A stretch of 64,000 nucleotides of DNA from Forficula auricularia (Eukaryota > Arthropoda > Insecta > Dermaptera > Forficulidae): assembly GCA_024734495.1 (NCBI GenBank), contig JALMQS010000268.1, positions 1 to 64,000 on the forward strand. The letters are read 5' to 3'. Positions 24,001-36,000 of this stretch are shown here, piece by piece. The first letter of the stretch is position 1. Every line of letters starts with the position of its first letter. The notes under the pieces were generated by a model that had not been told where the DNA came from, made no database searches, and worked only from the letters and a program-made list of their open reading frames with translations. A program made the position numbers and the translations under genes.

Positions 24001-27000
24001 TTCCTCGACGGCATGGACGACCTGATACCGTAAATCGTAGCCATGTTCCACCGAAATCATCTTTACCAGCTGCAAAAATTCCCAAAATATCAATTTCTAT
24101 ATAATATTATTGAAATATAGAGAAATTACAAATTATTCTTACGGAAATATGGGGGCCTATTATTAGGAGGTCGAGGAGGTCCACCAGGTCGCCAAGGCCC
24201 AGGAGGGCCAACAGGTCTACTAGGTCTGATATGATCACCTAATTCACATCTAGGATCAAGAGAATTCCAAGCAAATAGCCAATGTTCTTGATCATGAATA
24301 TAATCTTCACCGGGTCTCAAGTCCCGTTGATCATACTCGCTAAGTAAGCAATTAGGTCCAGGTTCATTCCGAGGATTCTCTGATCTATACAAAATTAAAT
24401 TTGTGTTATTCCATTCTAATTTAGTTATTTATATTAATTTCACTTAAATTTAAGCGAGGTTAATTATTGTCACTAATAATTTTATTTATTATAAATTAAT
24501 ACCTGTAACTAAGAGAGGTACAGTGAAAATGAAACTGCTCTCGTGCTTTACTGCATTCCGATTTACAATCAAGTTCCGTAGGTACAATAATTGCCTTTTA
24601 ATAGCGACTGGTAAAAGTTTAGCAGGACCTCCATAGCCAACGTAACATACTAAAAATAAAAAAAAATGAAATATTAAATATGTAATATTGATTTTTAATT
24701 TTTAATAGAAGATTCGTAGGGATATGAATAAAATATAATATATTGATTAATGGAGATATTAAAAGAGTGTGTCTTCTGCTGGCAAAATAATGTTTTTATT
24801 TATTTATAAAGAGGCTATAGTTTCGAGGACTTTGCCTAAATTAATAATAAAAATTCTGCTACTTTTGGAAAAAAGAACCTTTTAATTTATAATATATTGA
24901 TTGAAAAAGTTTGGCAAATTGAAAAATAAAGTAATTAAAATAGATTATTATTTTAAAAAATAATTATTTATCTAGTTATGATTTCCTTCTCTCTTCTAAT
25001 AATAATGAATTTTAATTTATTAAATAGATTCATTCATAACATTTAAAATAATAAAATCTAGGTTATGAAGTCATTTGATATACGAAAACGTTCAACCATG
25101 ATTAAGTGTTGTTTTCAAAAAATAATATTTTAACCGTATCCCTACGAATCTTCAATTAAATTTATAAATCATGGACACGAATTATTATATATTTTTTTTA
25201 CATTGATCAGTTGGCTTAGAAAAGGGAGGAAGATAAGAACTTCCACCACTTCCATAGCCTTCATAAGATCCTCCGCCATAAGTTTCACCATATCCTCCTC
25301 CTCCATGGCTTTCGCTATAACCTCCATAGGCTTCACCATAGCCATGTCCGCCTCCATAGCTGCCTCCAGAAACTCCTCCGTAGCTTCCTCCATGGCCTCC
25401 TCCATAGCTTCCTCCATGACTTCCTCCATAGCTTCCTCCATGATCTCCTCCATAGCTTCCGCTATGTCCTCCACCGTAGCTGCTGCCAGAACCTCCTCCA
25501 TAGCTTCCTCCGTAGCTTCCTCCATAACCCCCTCCATATCCTCCTTCGTAGCTGCTGCCAGGACCACCTCCTCCATAGCTTCCTCCATGGCCTCCCCCGT
25601 AACTACTTCCAGGGCCTCCTCCGTAACTACTACCAGGGCCTCCTCCGTAACTACTACCAGGGCCTCCTCCGTAACTACTACCAGGACCTCCACCGTAACT
25701 ACTACCAGGACCTCCTCCATGTACTCCTTCGTAGCTTCCTTCATAACTACCACCATGGCCTCCTCCATAACTACCACCATAATGAGCTCCTCCATATCCT
25801 AAAAATTAAAACAAATGAAAATTTCAAAATATGTTTAAATCATAATAACTCTTTTACCTGGTCCACTAGGGCCAAGTGGCGGGGGTGGTGGTCCTTCGGG
25901 TCGTCTATGTCCACCAACTGCATTCCCAGGCGGAAGATAAGATCCCCCAGAAGGTGGATATTGTCCTTCGTCAATTCCAGCCCAAACGACGGCGAAATAA
26001 TTTATTTCACACCCATGGCCAAAGCTTCCTCTTTCGTATAATTCATAACCTGGATCTTCAACCAAATCATGTCTTGGGTTCAATTCCCAAAATGGAAAAT
26101 CAGATAATTGACAATTTTCTCTAGGCCCTCCAATAACAGGTGAGCCATATCTAAAAAAACATTAAAATTAATAAGTGATTAGTTTTTTTTTAATCATTTT
26201 TATAAATGTCAATAATTTAAATTTTACCTGAAGCTAAAAACTCGGCAAGTGAAGAGTTTTGAACGAAGACACTCAATTTCACACTCTCCAGCTGAATGAA
26301 CATTAATAGTATCTCGCACAGATGAACGATCCAGTCTCTGACCAGTTCTTACTCGGATAAAACATTCTACAGATAAAAAAAGAATTAATTATCATCTCGT
26401 ATTACTTAAATATTTTTTTTTTTTAATTTATTTATTTTCCTATTATTTGAATAGAATACTCACCACTTCGAGGATGAGGATCATGTTTTGGGAGATTATG
26501 TGGAATGCTAAAACACTCCCTGGCATATTCATTTCGGGAGTAAACATCGTAATCTCTATCAGGTAACAAATCTATATACGGATCCAGATCCCTGTACTCA
26601 AGAGCAGTCAGATGGCAGTTCTCATTTGGTTGACGAGGCTCGATTGTATATCTAAACAAAATCAAAATAATAAATAAATATTTTAATTTTTTAATTTTAA
26701 TATTTCTGCTTTGTTATGTATGCCGTCAGAACTCACTTCATATAACTTATACAAAGGGCTCGACCAGGATTTACCTGTCTGTACCCATGTGACCATGTGC
26801 ACATCAGACTGGCATATTTAGAGCTTTACTGTACTAGATGAAGGAGGAGGTATCAGCCAAAGATGGAACCCAGTGATTCCATCTTTGGCTGATTATTTCA
26901 TCACACCCACGAACTCTAACAATATTTAGAGCTTTACTATTATTAGTCGAACTGTGTACATTTTATTCGAATCGATTTAGGAAAGCCTAAAGGGATATAT

Positions 27001-30000
27001 TGAGAGAAACTACCCTAGTCTCTGCTAAGAACGTAACGATTAATAGTCCTTGGAAATATTGAAGGTTGTCAAAATAGACAGAAGTTAACCAATAAATCAG
27101 GGGGGGGGTTAATACGCAGATTGCATCATTGAATTTTTTGGGGGGTGGTTGAAAATTGTATCATTTTAGCATAATGCTTTATGTTAATCTATTTGTTTGA
27201 CTTTTAATTTTTTATCGTGAATATAAACTTTTGAAATAAGGTAAATAATAATATTTTTTATTAAAACTACTAAATAGAATTGAATAGTTCATTTAGTAAA
27301 ATAAATGAAAGGAAGTGAACACATATTTCAAATAGATGGATCGCTTTTCAACGGAGAACTCATTACAGATAGGAACGATCCATATCTTGAAAGTATTGTA
27401 ATTGGTAGTGAAAATTTAAGATACTAAGAATGCAAATGTGAGCGGAAGGAGATGGCTGCTGGGAAGGCCGAGGACTCAGCTTACTTCCGGTCGCTGAGCA
27501 TGCATTGTTTAGACGCGGAGGTCGTAGCAGTTCCTAAATCCATTCACATCTATCTCACAAGCAGATGCAGCAAAAAACAAAAACAACCGACCCGAGCTTT
27601 GGCAAGATTTACTTCCTGCATTATGTTCTCTGTCTAAAGATAATAATTGATTTAAAACAAGTATCTTTTGTTGTGTGAGTAATCACCCTCATACCAAGAT
27701 AATTAGCATTATTCGGACGTACAGCATGAGGGACCGAGGGTACTACATTGTTATATCTATATACTATATTTTTTTTAAAACTTAATTTATTCAAAAGTAA
27801 TCGAATAAATACTTTTGCTTTTTTTTATTTAGAGAATCGGAAGAAAAAGCGAAAACTTTTTCCAAGACTCAGTCTGTATACACGATTAGAGCCCTCTTGT
27901 AATAAACTATAAAAAAAATTATTTTTTTATTTAATATTTATTTTGGAATAATTTCAATTTCTCTACTAATTTTAAGATAAAATTATTCATAATAAACTAT
28001 TAATGGAAGAATGGAAGCAAATATAGGATTGTAAAAAACGGACAAAAAAGAATTCGACCAAGAAAATGAAATTTTCGACATCCGATGAAACAAATCGTCG
28101 TCTTAGAGTGTAAAGCTGCTAACTCCATTTTTTATCATATATGACATAGTAATACCGTTCGAAAGAAAAAGAAATGCAGCATCGTCCAAGTAAAACTTCT
28201 ACTTAAAATTACGAACGTAAGTTGTAGAAAAAAAATGTGAAAAATAGTTTTTTCCATAACAACAATATTAAATTTTGTTTGTTTTTTTCTCACTCCTGTA
28301 AAATCTTCTTGTTGTGAGTTAGCAGGTTTACATTCTAAGGCGACGAAATACTATACGTTTTTATTATAGTAAATTCATTTTAATAATTTGATTTAAAACA
28401 TTTAACGTAATAAATTTTGCATTTTGAATTTATCTCAGAAAAATATATATTTATTTTGAAGTTTTTTATCAAAATTTTTGATAAATTTGTGATAAAATAA
28501 TAACGTCACAAAAAGATACAAAATCAATCTGAACAGATATTTTCAGTTCTTAAAACGAATCAATTAGCTTTTTTTTACCAATTTTATTCACAAATTGCCC
28601 TTCAAATTAGAGAAATTTTTTTACAAATAAAAAATGTTTGTTCATTTGTAAAAATCGAAATTGCAATTCAGAATTGTTTTATTTACTTTTCAATGAACTG
28701 TCGCCCACAGGCAGTAATATTGTTATTTTGTCATCGAATACTTCAGAATAGTACATAATAGATTTAAACAAATAGATCTAATCATGATCCTTTTGTTTTC
28801 AATCAATACAAGTGTGAACTTGAACAACTCATGTAATATTAAAGGGATCACATAAAATTAGCTATGAGGTAATGGATTTGGTATCATCAAACAACTCACC
28901 GTTTATGCTTATAATGTTCTTTCCAGATGAAGTATGAAAAAAATGAAAAAAAAAGATCATCGATTATCTAATTAACTAATTTGTATTAATAAGGGATTTT
29001 TAAACCAACCCTAGAGTAAAGAAAACACAAGAAAAAATAAGCTCAACTATACATATCTGATGCTCCCATTTACATCCTCTACAATCTCTACATGAAACAA
29101 ATGAGCCAAGCCACTTGATTAGAGAGTTAATAAATCTGCTTCATCCAAAACCCGACTGATCGAAATTATGTGTGTGTGCTGAGATAGTTAAAACTTCTAT
29201 AAGGAATTCTTTGATTGAAAATTTTTTAAAAAATAATTTTTTGTCAAGAGAAGCAAGTTGTCTATAATAAAATAAATCAAATAAAATTATATATATATAC
29301 TTTACATATTATATTGTATCATAGAGAAACGAAATTTTTAATAGTTAATTTTATACCACCACAAGATATCATAGCAAGACTTTGGTTAAAATCGATCAAA
29401 CAACATGTCAAGTCTAATGATATTCTTTAATTTTTACTATTATAAAAAATAACAGAAAAACATTGTTTTAAAAAATTGTGTCTGTGAGAAATCTTTGTTT
29501 GAGAAGATACAGTATAGAAATCTAAGGCGTTCAGATTATTGACAATGCGTTTTTTTAATCTGCAGTTTTCAAAAAACAAAATGCAAATAACTTTTTTTCC
29601 AGCTAATGACATTTTTTTAAATATTTTATTTTAATGATGGGCTTATAAAAGTTAACTAAGAGAAAGCAATGTGGAGTGCACTTGCCAGAATATTTTTGAG
29701 AGGATAAGAGTTTTTTTTTTACTTAGAGAAAGTGGTGTAGGTTTTAGGTGAAACATGATATTAATTAATAAAGTAAAGGGTGTGTAGTTTCACAGTGAAT
29801 GAAATGAAACTCAAAGAGGTTTATACAAACTCAATATATTTTGGATTATTAGTCCATCATCAGGAGTTTACAGGTTAAAACTGAACAGTTTTAGCCTGTA
29901 AACTCCTGATGATGGACTAATAATCCGAATATATTGAGTTTGTATAAACCTCTTTGAGTTTTATTTCATTCACTGTGAAACTACACACCCTTTACTTTAT

Positions 30001-33000
30001 TAATTAAAGGATAAGAGTGTTAGACTACGTCTAGGAAAAGTTATATCTAATTTACCTATAGCTAAAGGTATTGCATCCGAAGGGCGCTTTGGCACATTCT
30101 TCCTCACATTGGTAAAGTGAAGTCACAGCTATCAGATGCTTAGCCAAGATTCGATCAACGCGAAAACCGGAACGAGTTCGAAGAAAACATTCTATGAAAA
30201 TAAGATATATTTAATTTTAAGAAAGTTTCTATTTCAGATTAATATAATGTAGTAATTTACCATCTCTTGGAGAATAAGGAGGTAAATATCCGAATGACTT
30301 GTCTCGATCAGGGGGAGGTGGTCCAGGTCTCCAGGGTGGGAGATAACTTCCTCCTTGATTGCCTCCATAGGAATGCCACTGCTGCTCTCCTTGAGTACCA
30401 TGGTAGCTGTATCCACTGCCATACCCATAATTATGTACATTCCCTCGGTTACCACCTGAACTCCAGGGACCATAATCTTTAGGTCCCTGATGTTGAATTG
30501 GACCCCATGGTCCATGGTGTTGTCCTTGATTATTCGAAGGATGGCCATACGAATATCCAGTACCATATCCAACTGGTGGAGGTCGTGGACCATTGGGGCG
30601 ATGTCCACCGCCGAAACCGTATCGACCACCACCTCCTCCTTGGAACCAGTGACCACCTCCACCTCCACCTCCACTTGCACCCCAATTTACATGACTTCCC
30701 TGATCCCAACGACCTGCAAAAAATTACGATTAATAGTAATTTGTTACCACGGGAAGAGTCAACTCTTAAGTTATCGCACCTTCTTGTGTCAAGATCAATT
30801 GAAAAAAAGTCAACTTGAAAAATATATGCAAGCAATTAAATTAGCCCCCCCCCCCCCCCCAAAAAAAAATGAAAATAATTTGCCAACTTTTATTTTAAAT
30901 ACGATTTAGACGCCATCTTTTAATTAATTTCACCCCTAGCTTTACATGCCTACAGGTCCAAAATATGATTTTGTCTCCCTGGCCAACACAATTTATTTTA
31001 TTGAAAAGTTTTTATTTTAACGAGAGTAGCAGAGTTGTCGATTCATAAAGAGAAACAAGGAGGTTTGTCCTCTGCTTGATGCAAATAAACATACACACTT
31101 ATATAACAAATATAAATATATATAAATATATATTCAAATTTAGGGAACGCGGTGTTGGTTTATAGTGAAACATTGTTAAAATTAAATTAGGTTGGAGTTG
31201 GTGGTGTTTCACACGGAGAAAAAATTAAAATACAAAGTTTTTTTAAGTTTACTCTATTAATTTCGAGCTCTTAACTCATCGTCAGGAGTACATTGACTGA
31301 AGATAAAATAAAATGATGGACATATATATATATATATATACTATATTATTTATTTAAGACTATAGTTTCGAAGGCTTAGCCTTCATCATAAGTCTTTTTT
31401 TAATTCTAAATATTATTTTTCATGGTGTCAGTATCGCGTGGATATTGAAAATTGTTTTGTTCTTATTCAGCCGAAAGCCAGTTAGAATTTATAAGTGTAT
31501 GTTCATTTGAATCAAGCAGAGTTCAGCCTCCTTGTTTCTCTTTATGAATCAACTCAGTGTAGGATAAAAAATATTATACTTGGTACGTACTTCAATTAGA
31601 TAGTTAATATTTAGTTCATATATATAATAATTTGTATTTATCTACCTCCACCTCCTCCGCCTCCGCCGCCTCCACCTCCGCCGCCATGATTTCGATCATC
31701 CCAATATCCGGTTCCAGGACGACCTCCACCAGTTCCAGAGCCATCAATACAATCCCGATGGGCTCTATCCCAACTAAAGAAATCATAATCGCGGTCAGGA
31801 TAGAGATCTCGACCTGTGTCGACATGATCTCCCGGGATAGTTACCAATTCACAACTTCCAGTGTCATATCTGAAATAAAAAGAATACATTCGGAAATTAA
31901 GAATAAAGAAAACTGAATAATCTTAGATATACATCTAAATTCACTGTGATTTAATATTTATTTTATTTAACCTGATTATGAGATTTCAATAATTCAATTG
32001 CCTACATATTATAGCCTGCAAACATAAGCTAACACTTTTCGCCTTAAAGATAGACAACTAAACATACTCCATGGTCTATGTTCTTTCTCGCACTTCAAGT
32101 AAAACCCATTTTATTTTGAATAAAATCTTCATAGCAAAAAACTATCTCTTAAATTAAATTTTTTAATTTATTGAATACTAGCTGCAAGCGCCGCCTTCGG
32201 CGGCCCTCTTGCTAGCCAGGGGTCACACCCCTGAACCCCCAGCCCTCGACCCCCCCACCCCGAAACCAGCCCAGCACCCCCGCACCATGCCCAACCCACA
32301 GCACCACCCCAACACTCCATTCCGCACCCTAACCCACTACCCTCACCCCTAAAACCCCCTCCAGCACCCCCACTCCGCACCCGTTCCCAATCCCCGCCTC
32401 CACACCACAACCCGCACCCCACCTACCTCGGATCCCGCACCCCATCCACCCCGTGCCCTCCAACCCTGCGCACCACACCCCCGCCTAGCCGCCTGGACCC
32501 CACCCCCGCTATGCCCCTGGACTCCACCCCGCACCACCCCCACACCTACTCCACCTCACTCCCACCCCCATTCCACCCCCGCACCCAGTTTTTGCATTTC
32601 CAGCCTTCTAGTGATTCACAGATTGATTATGTACAAAATATATATACAAAATTTGGTTGAGTTTGGCCCAAGAGAAAGAATTTTCATTTTTTGACCCCCC
32701 CCCCCCCATTTTGGGTGGTTAGTTTTTGCATTTCTAGCTCTCTAGAGGGCCAGAGATTATGTATACAAAATTTGGTTGAGTTTGCTCCAAGGGCAAGAAT
32801 TTATATTTTTTCACCCTCCCCCCCCCCTTTTTTGGGTGGGTTTTTGGGGAAATTTTTTTAAACAAAAGTTGTCAGAAATCACCCCCCTTCTGAGGTCAAG
32901 ATATCAAAACGTTATATAGCTAAAAACGTAAGTTAGAAGACATCTGATGTAAATATGAAATTTCATAATAATCCCTTCAGCCGTTTTTACGTGAATCGTT

Positions 33001-36000
33001 TCGGAAACCACTGAAACAGACAGACAGACATACATACATACAGACAGACAGGAATTTTGTTGAGGGTGTTTTAGTTCATAACTTTGCTTGAAACGTGTGC
33101 AACCAAAATTTGGCGTGATTTGGAGCAATGTACAGACAAAATCTTAATTTTATATATATAGATTGATTAAATTAAATTTAACAAAAAATAAAATACAATT
33201 CAATTTTGAATTCGACAAAAGGATAATTGAGCTATGTTATCTTGTTTTATGCGTTTTATAGATTTTTTAATGTTCATTTACCATTCAAAAAGAATTCTGA
33301 CTAAAAACAAGACATTGGAGGATAAATTAATAAGTTTTAATTTTATTAAGACATGGTTACGCTCTCTGCTAATTTTGGTGATTTTTTGAAGATAGATATT
33401 TCTTTGGGGAATTCTAATTATTTTTACCCTTCTATGACATCTTTCAATAAAGTAAGGACAGCCCACAAATAATGCCTCATTACTTTTAGACACCTCTATG
33501 TAAGTGATTGTATCTTTAGGGAATTCAGTGGAAATAAAAAAAGTTGATTGATAAATGGGGTTCCTTGTTATGGATCTTCATATGAAAATTGATGCAATGA
33601 TAAAAATAATTTTTAGAAAAAAATAAAACCGACTTCAAAAAATTAAATTCAACAAATAAAATAATAAGAACTCAAAAATAAAATAAAATGCACTAAAAGG
33701 TATAAAATAATTATCAAATTTAGTTACAACTAAACGACGAAATTTTTACATGAAATCACTTTTTGAAGTCGGTGCTAAACAAACTATATAAGCAAGCTTA
33801 CGCGATGTTGTCTTCATTACCCGCCAAACGTTGAGTGTGATTCATAAAATGTATATGTTTAGCACCGACTTCAAAAAGTGATTTCATGTAAAAATTTCGT
33901 CGTTTAGTTGTAACTAAATTAGATAAGTTTTATTTTTTTCTAAAAATTATTTTTATTTTTTTAGTGATGTTGACAATAGTGAGTAAGACTTAAGATAATA
34001 ACTTGCATGAATCTCGTATGAGAAAGATTCATGCGAATGAATCAGAAAATGATAATAAAATTCAATTTATATATATAGAAATTCTCTCGAAACGTTAGCG
34101 GGTTTTAAATGAACATCTTATGATTGTTTTTTTTTTATAAAAGATTTTTTATTATTATTATAATTTCGATTATTTGCTCATGATTTGGAGATTTCCGCCA
34201 TTTTGTCATTGATCATATCATCAGGACTTGACCAAATTAATATGGTACCAATCGGAAACTATACCGATGCAAAAAATATCATCAAAATCGGTTCACAATT
34301 GGCGAAGAAATCGAGTAACATAGACACAAAAAAAAATTCAGTCGAATTGAGAACCTCCTCCTTTTTTGAAATCGGTTAAAAATATGATCGAAAATCACCA
34401 GAAAAATATATATGAAAGGGCTTAAAAATATATCTCATTCGATATTAATTATTCAAGGCTCGATAAGAGCAGCACACAAGATCCTTAAAAAAATCGAAAA
34501 TTCCGAATTTCTCTAATGGGCCCGAACTGGGGGCTTTGTAAAAGGGGCTCAAAACTAAAAAAAACTTGAGTATAAATAATCATTATAAATGCCTAATAAA
34601 AATCTATAATCGACATTGATCCATGTAGAATAATAAAGGACTAAACAATAATCATTCTGCATTGCACGTTTGAAGATCTGACGATAAACTAAATCTTGTG
34701 GCAATTTTAATAATAGGATTTCGCCGGTCACTTCAATTAAAAACAAATTAAAATTAAATGTTTAAAAAGTATATTTATTAAAAAAAAAATAATAATTAGA
34801 AATTATTTATGTAGGAAAACTATATAAATATTGAACCCTTTTAATTATTTTTTTTCATATGGAGCAAAAGTTGAATCCCGGGATTTTTCAACATATATTT
34901 AAAAAAAAATTTCCCCCTCCCTGGCCTTGCTCATAACAAAGCATTTGGCCAACTCTATAGTATTAAAATTTTATTTTTACCCCATAACAAGGACTAATAT
35001 AATACCAGAGTGGCGCCCCCAGAGCACAGCAATAGGAGTATCCGCGGCACACGCCGTTCGGGCCACAAAAAGTTCCTGCCTTGATCCTTAGTATAAAAAC
35101 TGAGGCCTAAGATGTAAAAGGTGTCTAAGGATCATTGTCGAAGACTATGTATAAGTTATGTAATGGCTTTAAGGAATTCATAATATACAATGATTAAATG
35201 AGATATGGAGTAGTATGTCAAGTGTTATTCCAAAACCATCCAATAGACAAAATATGCCCTATTATTATTAGTACCTGGAGGCCCCGAGCGATGCTCGGTA
35301 ACTTCTTCCTTCAGTTAAAACCTTTATTTTAATATTATTTTTAATTTAAAATTCTGATAAAAAGGTCGATTTTTATTTGAGAGCCGTTTTCAAATTAAAA
35401 AATAATACAAATATATATAGTATTCGCCCACTGTACCCCCCGCATCCCGCTTGACCCCACCCCCGAAACCTCGCCCTACCCCGGATCCCCCACCACTACA
35501 CCCCACCTCCTGCACCTGTTTTGATTCAACCATATGATTCATTTTTATTCGTCCAATTGTTAATAAATAAAACCTATCAAAATGTGTTGTTTTTTCAGAA
35601 AATTGAGACCTGCTTATGCGAAATATATTTTTAAATAAATTCTTGATTATTTTTTATTCTATTAAATAAATAAAGTTCTTTATAAAAACAATTATAAAAC
35701 GTTTATTAATATTTCTAACGTTTACGGAGAATAAAATATGTTAAAATCCACAATCACAATATTTCTTCAAGGCCTTTTAGAACAATGAATTAAGGCAACC
35801 CATTGTCTGCCTGGGTACAAAAGGAAAAGGAAACCTTTTTTAAAACCCTAAGAATGGGATTTGTCTACCTGAGAATAATTAATTTGATTACGAAAAAACC
35901 CATCAAAAACAATTTTGTCGAAGGTGAAACCGTGACAGATCGAATTGTCACCCCAAAAATCCCCTAACCCGTGAATTTCATCAAAATCGGTAGAGTCGTT

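Larger units (their letters stand above)
30714..31645. other. Intron 3 with PLE-like fragments and two hammerhead motifs
   Basis: Contains a C-run (30846-30860), the GATGCAAATAAACATACACAC and AACGCGGTGTTGGTTTATAG blocks shared with 15340-15900, a consensus hammerhead on the minus strand at 31250-31290, a (TA)n run and a decayed ACTATAGT-family motif at 31357-31393. The arm-like tail extends to about 31555. Confidence 0.65.

Noticed and set aside
25203..25802. 199-codon Ser/Thr-rich plus-strand frame
   Set aside because: It is the antisense reading of the Gly-repeat exon 9, whose splice sites and phase fit the minus-strand gene.
27452..27637. 61-codon frame in a GC-richer intronic patch
   Set aside because: No recognisable domain and no way to splice it in phase with exons 5 and 6.
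32168..32543. Two Gly-rich minus-strand frames
   Set aside because: They lie in the C-rich interior of a Helitron, have no domain and overlap each other in different frames.
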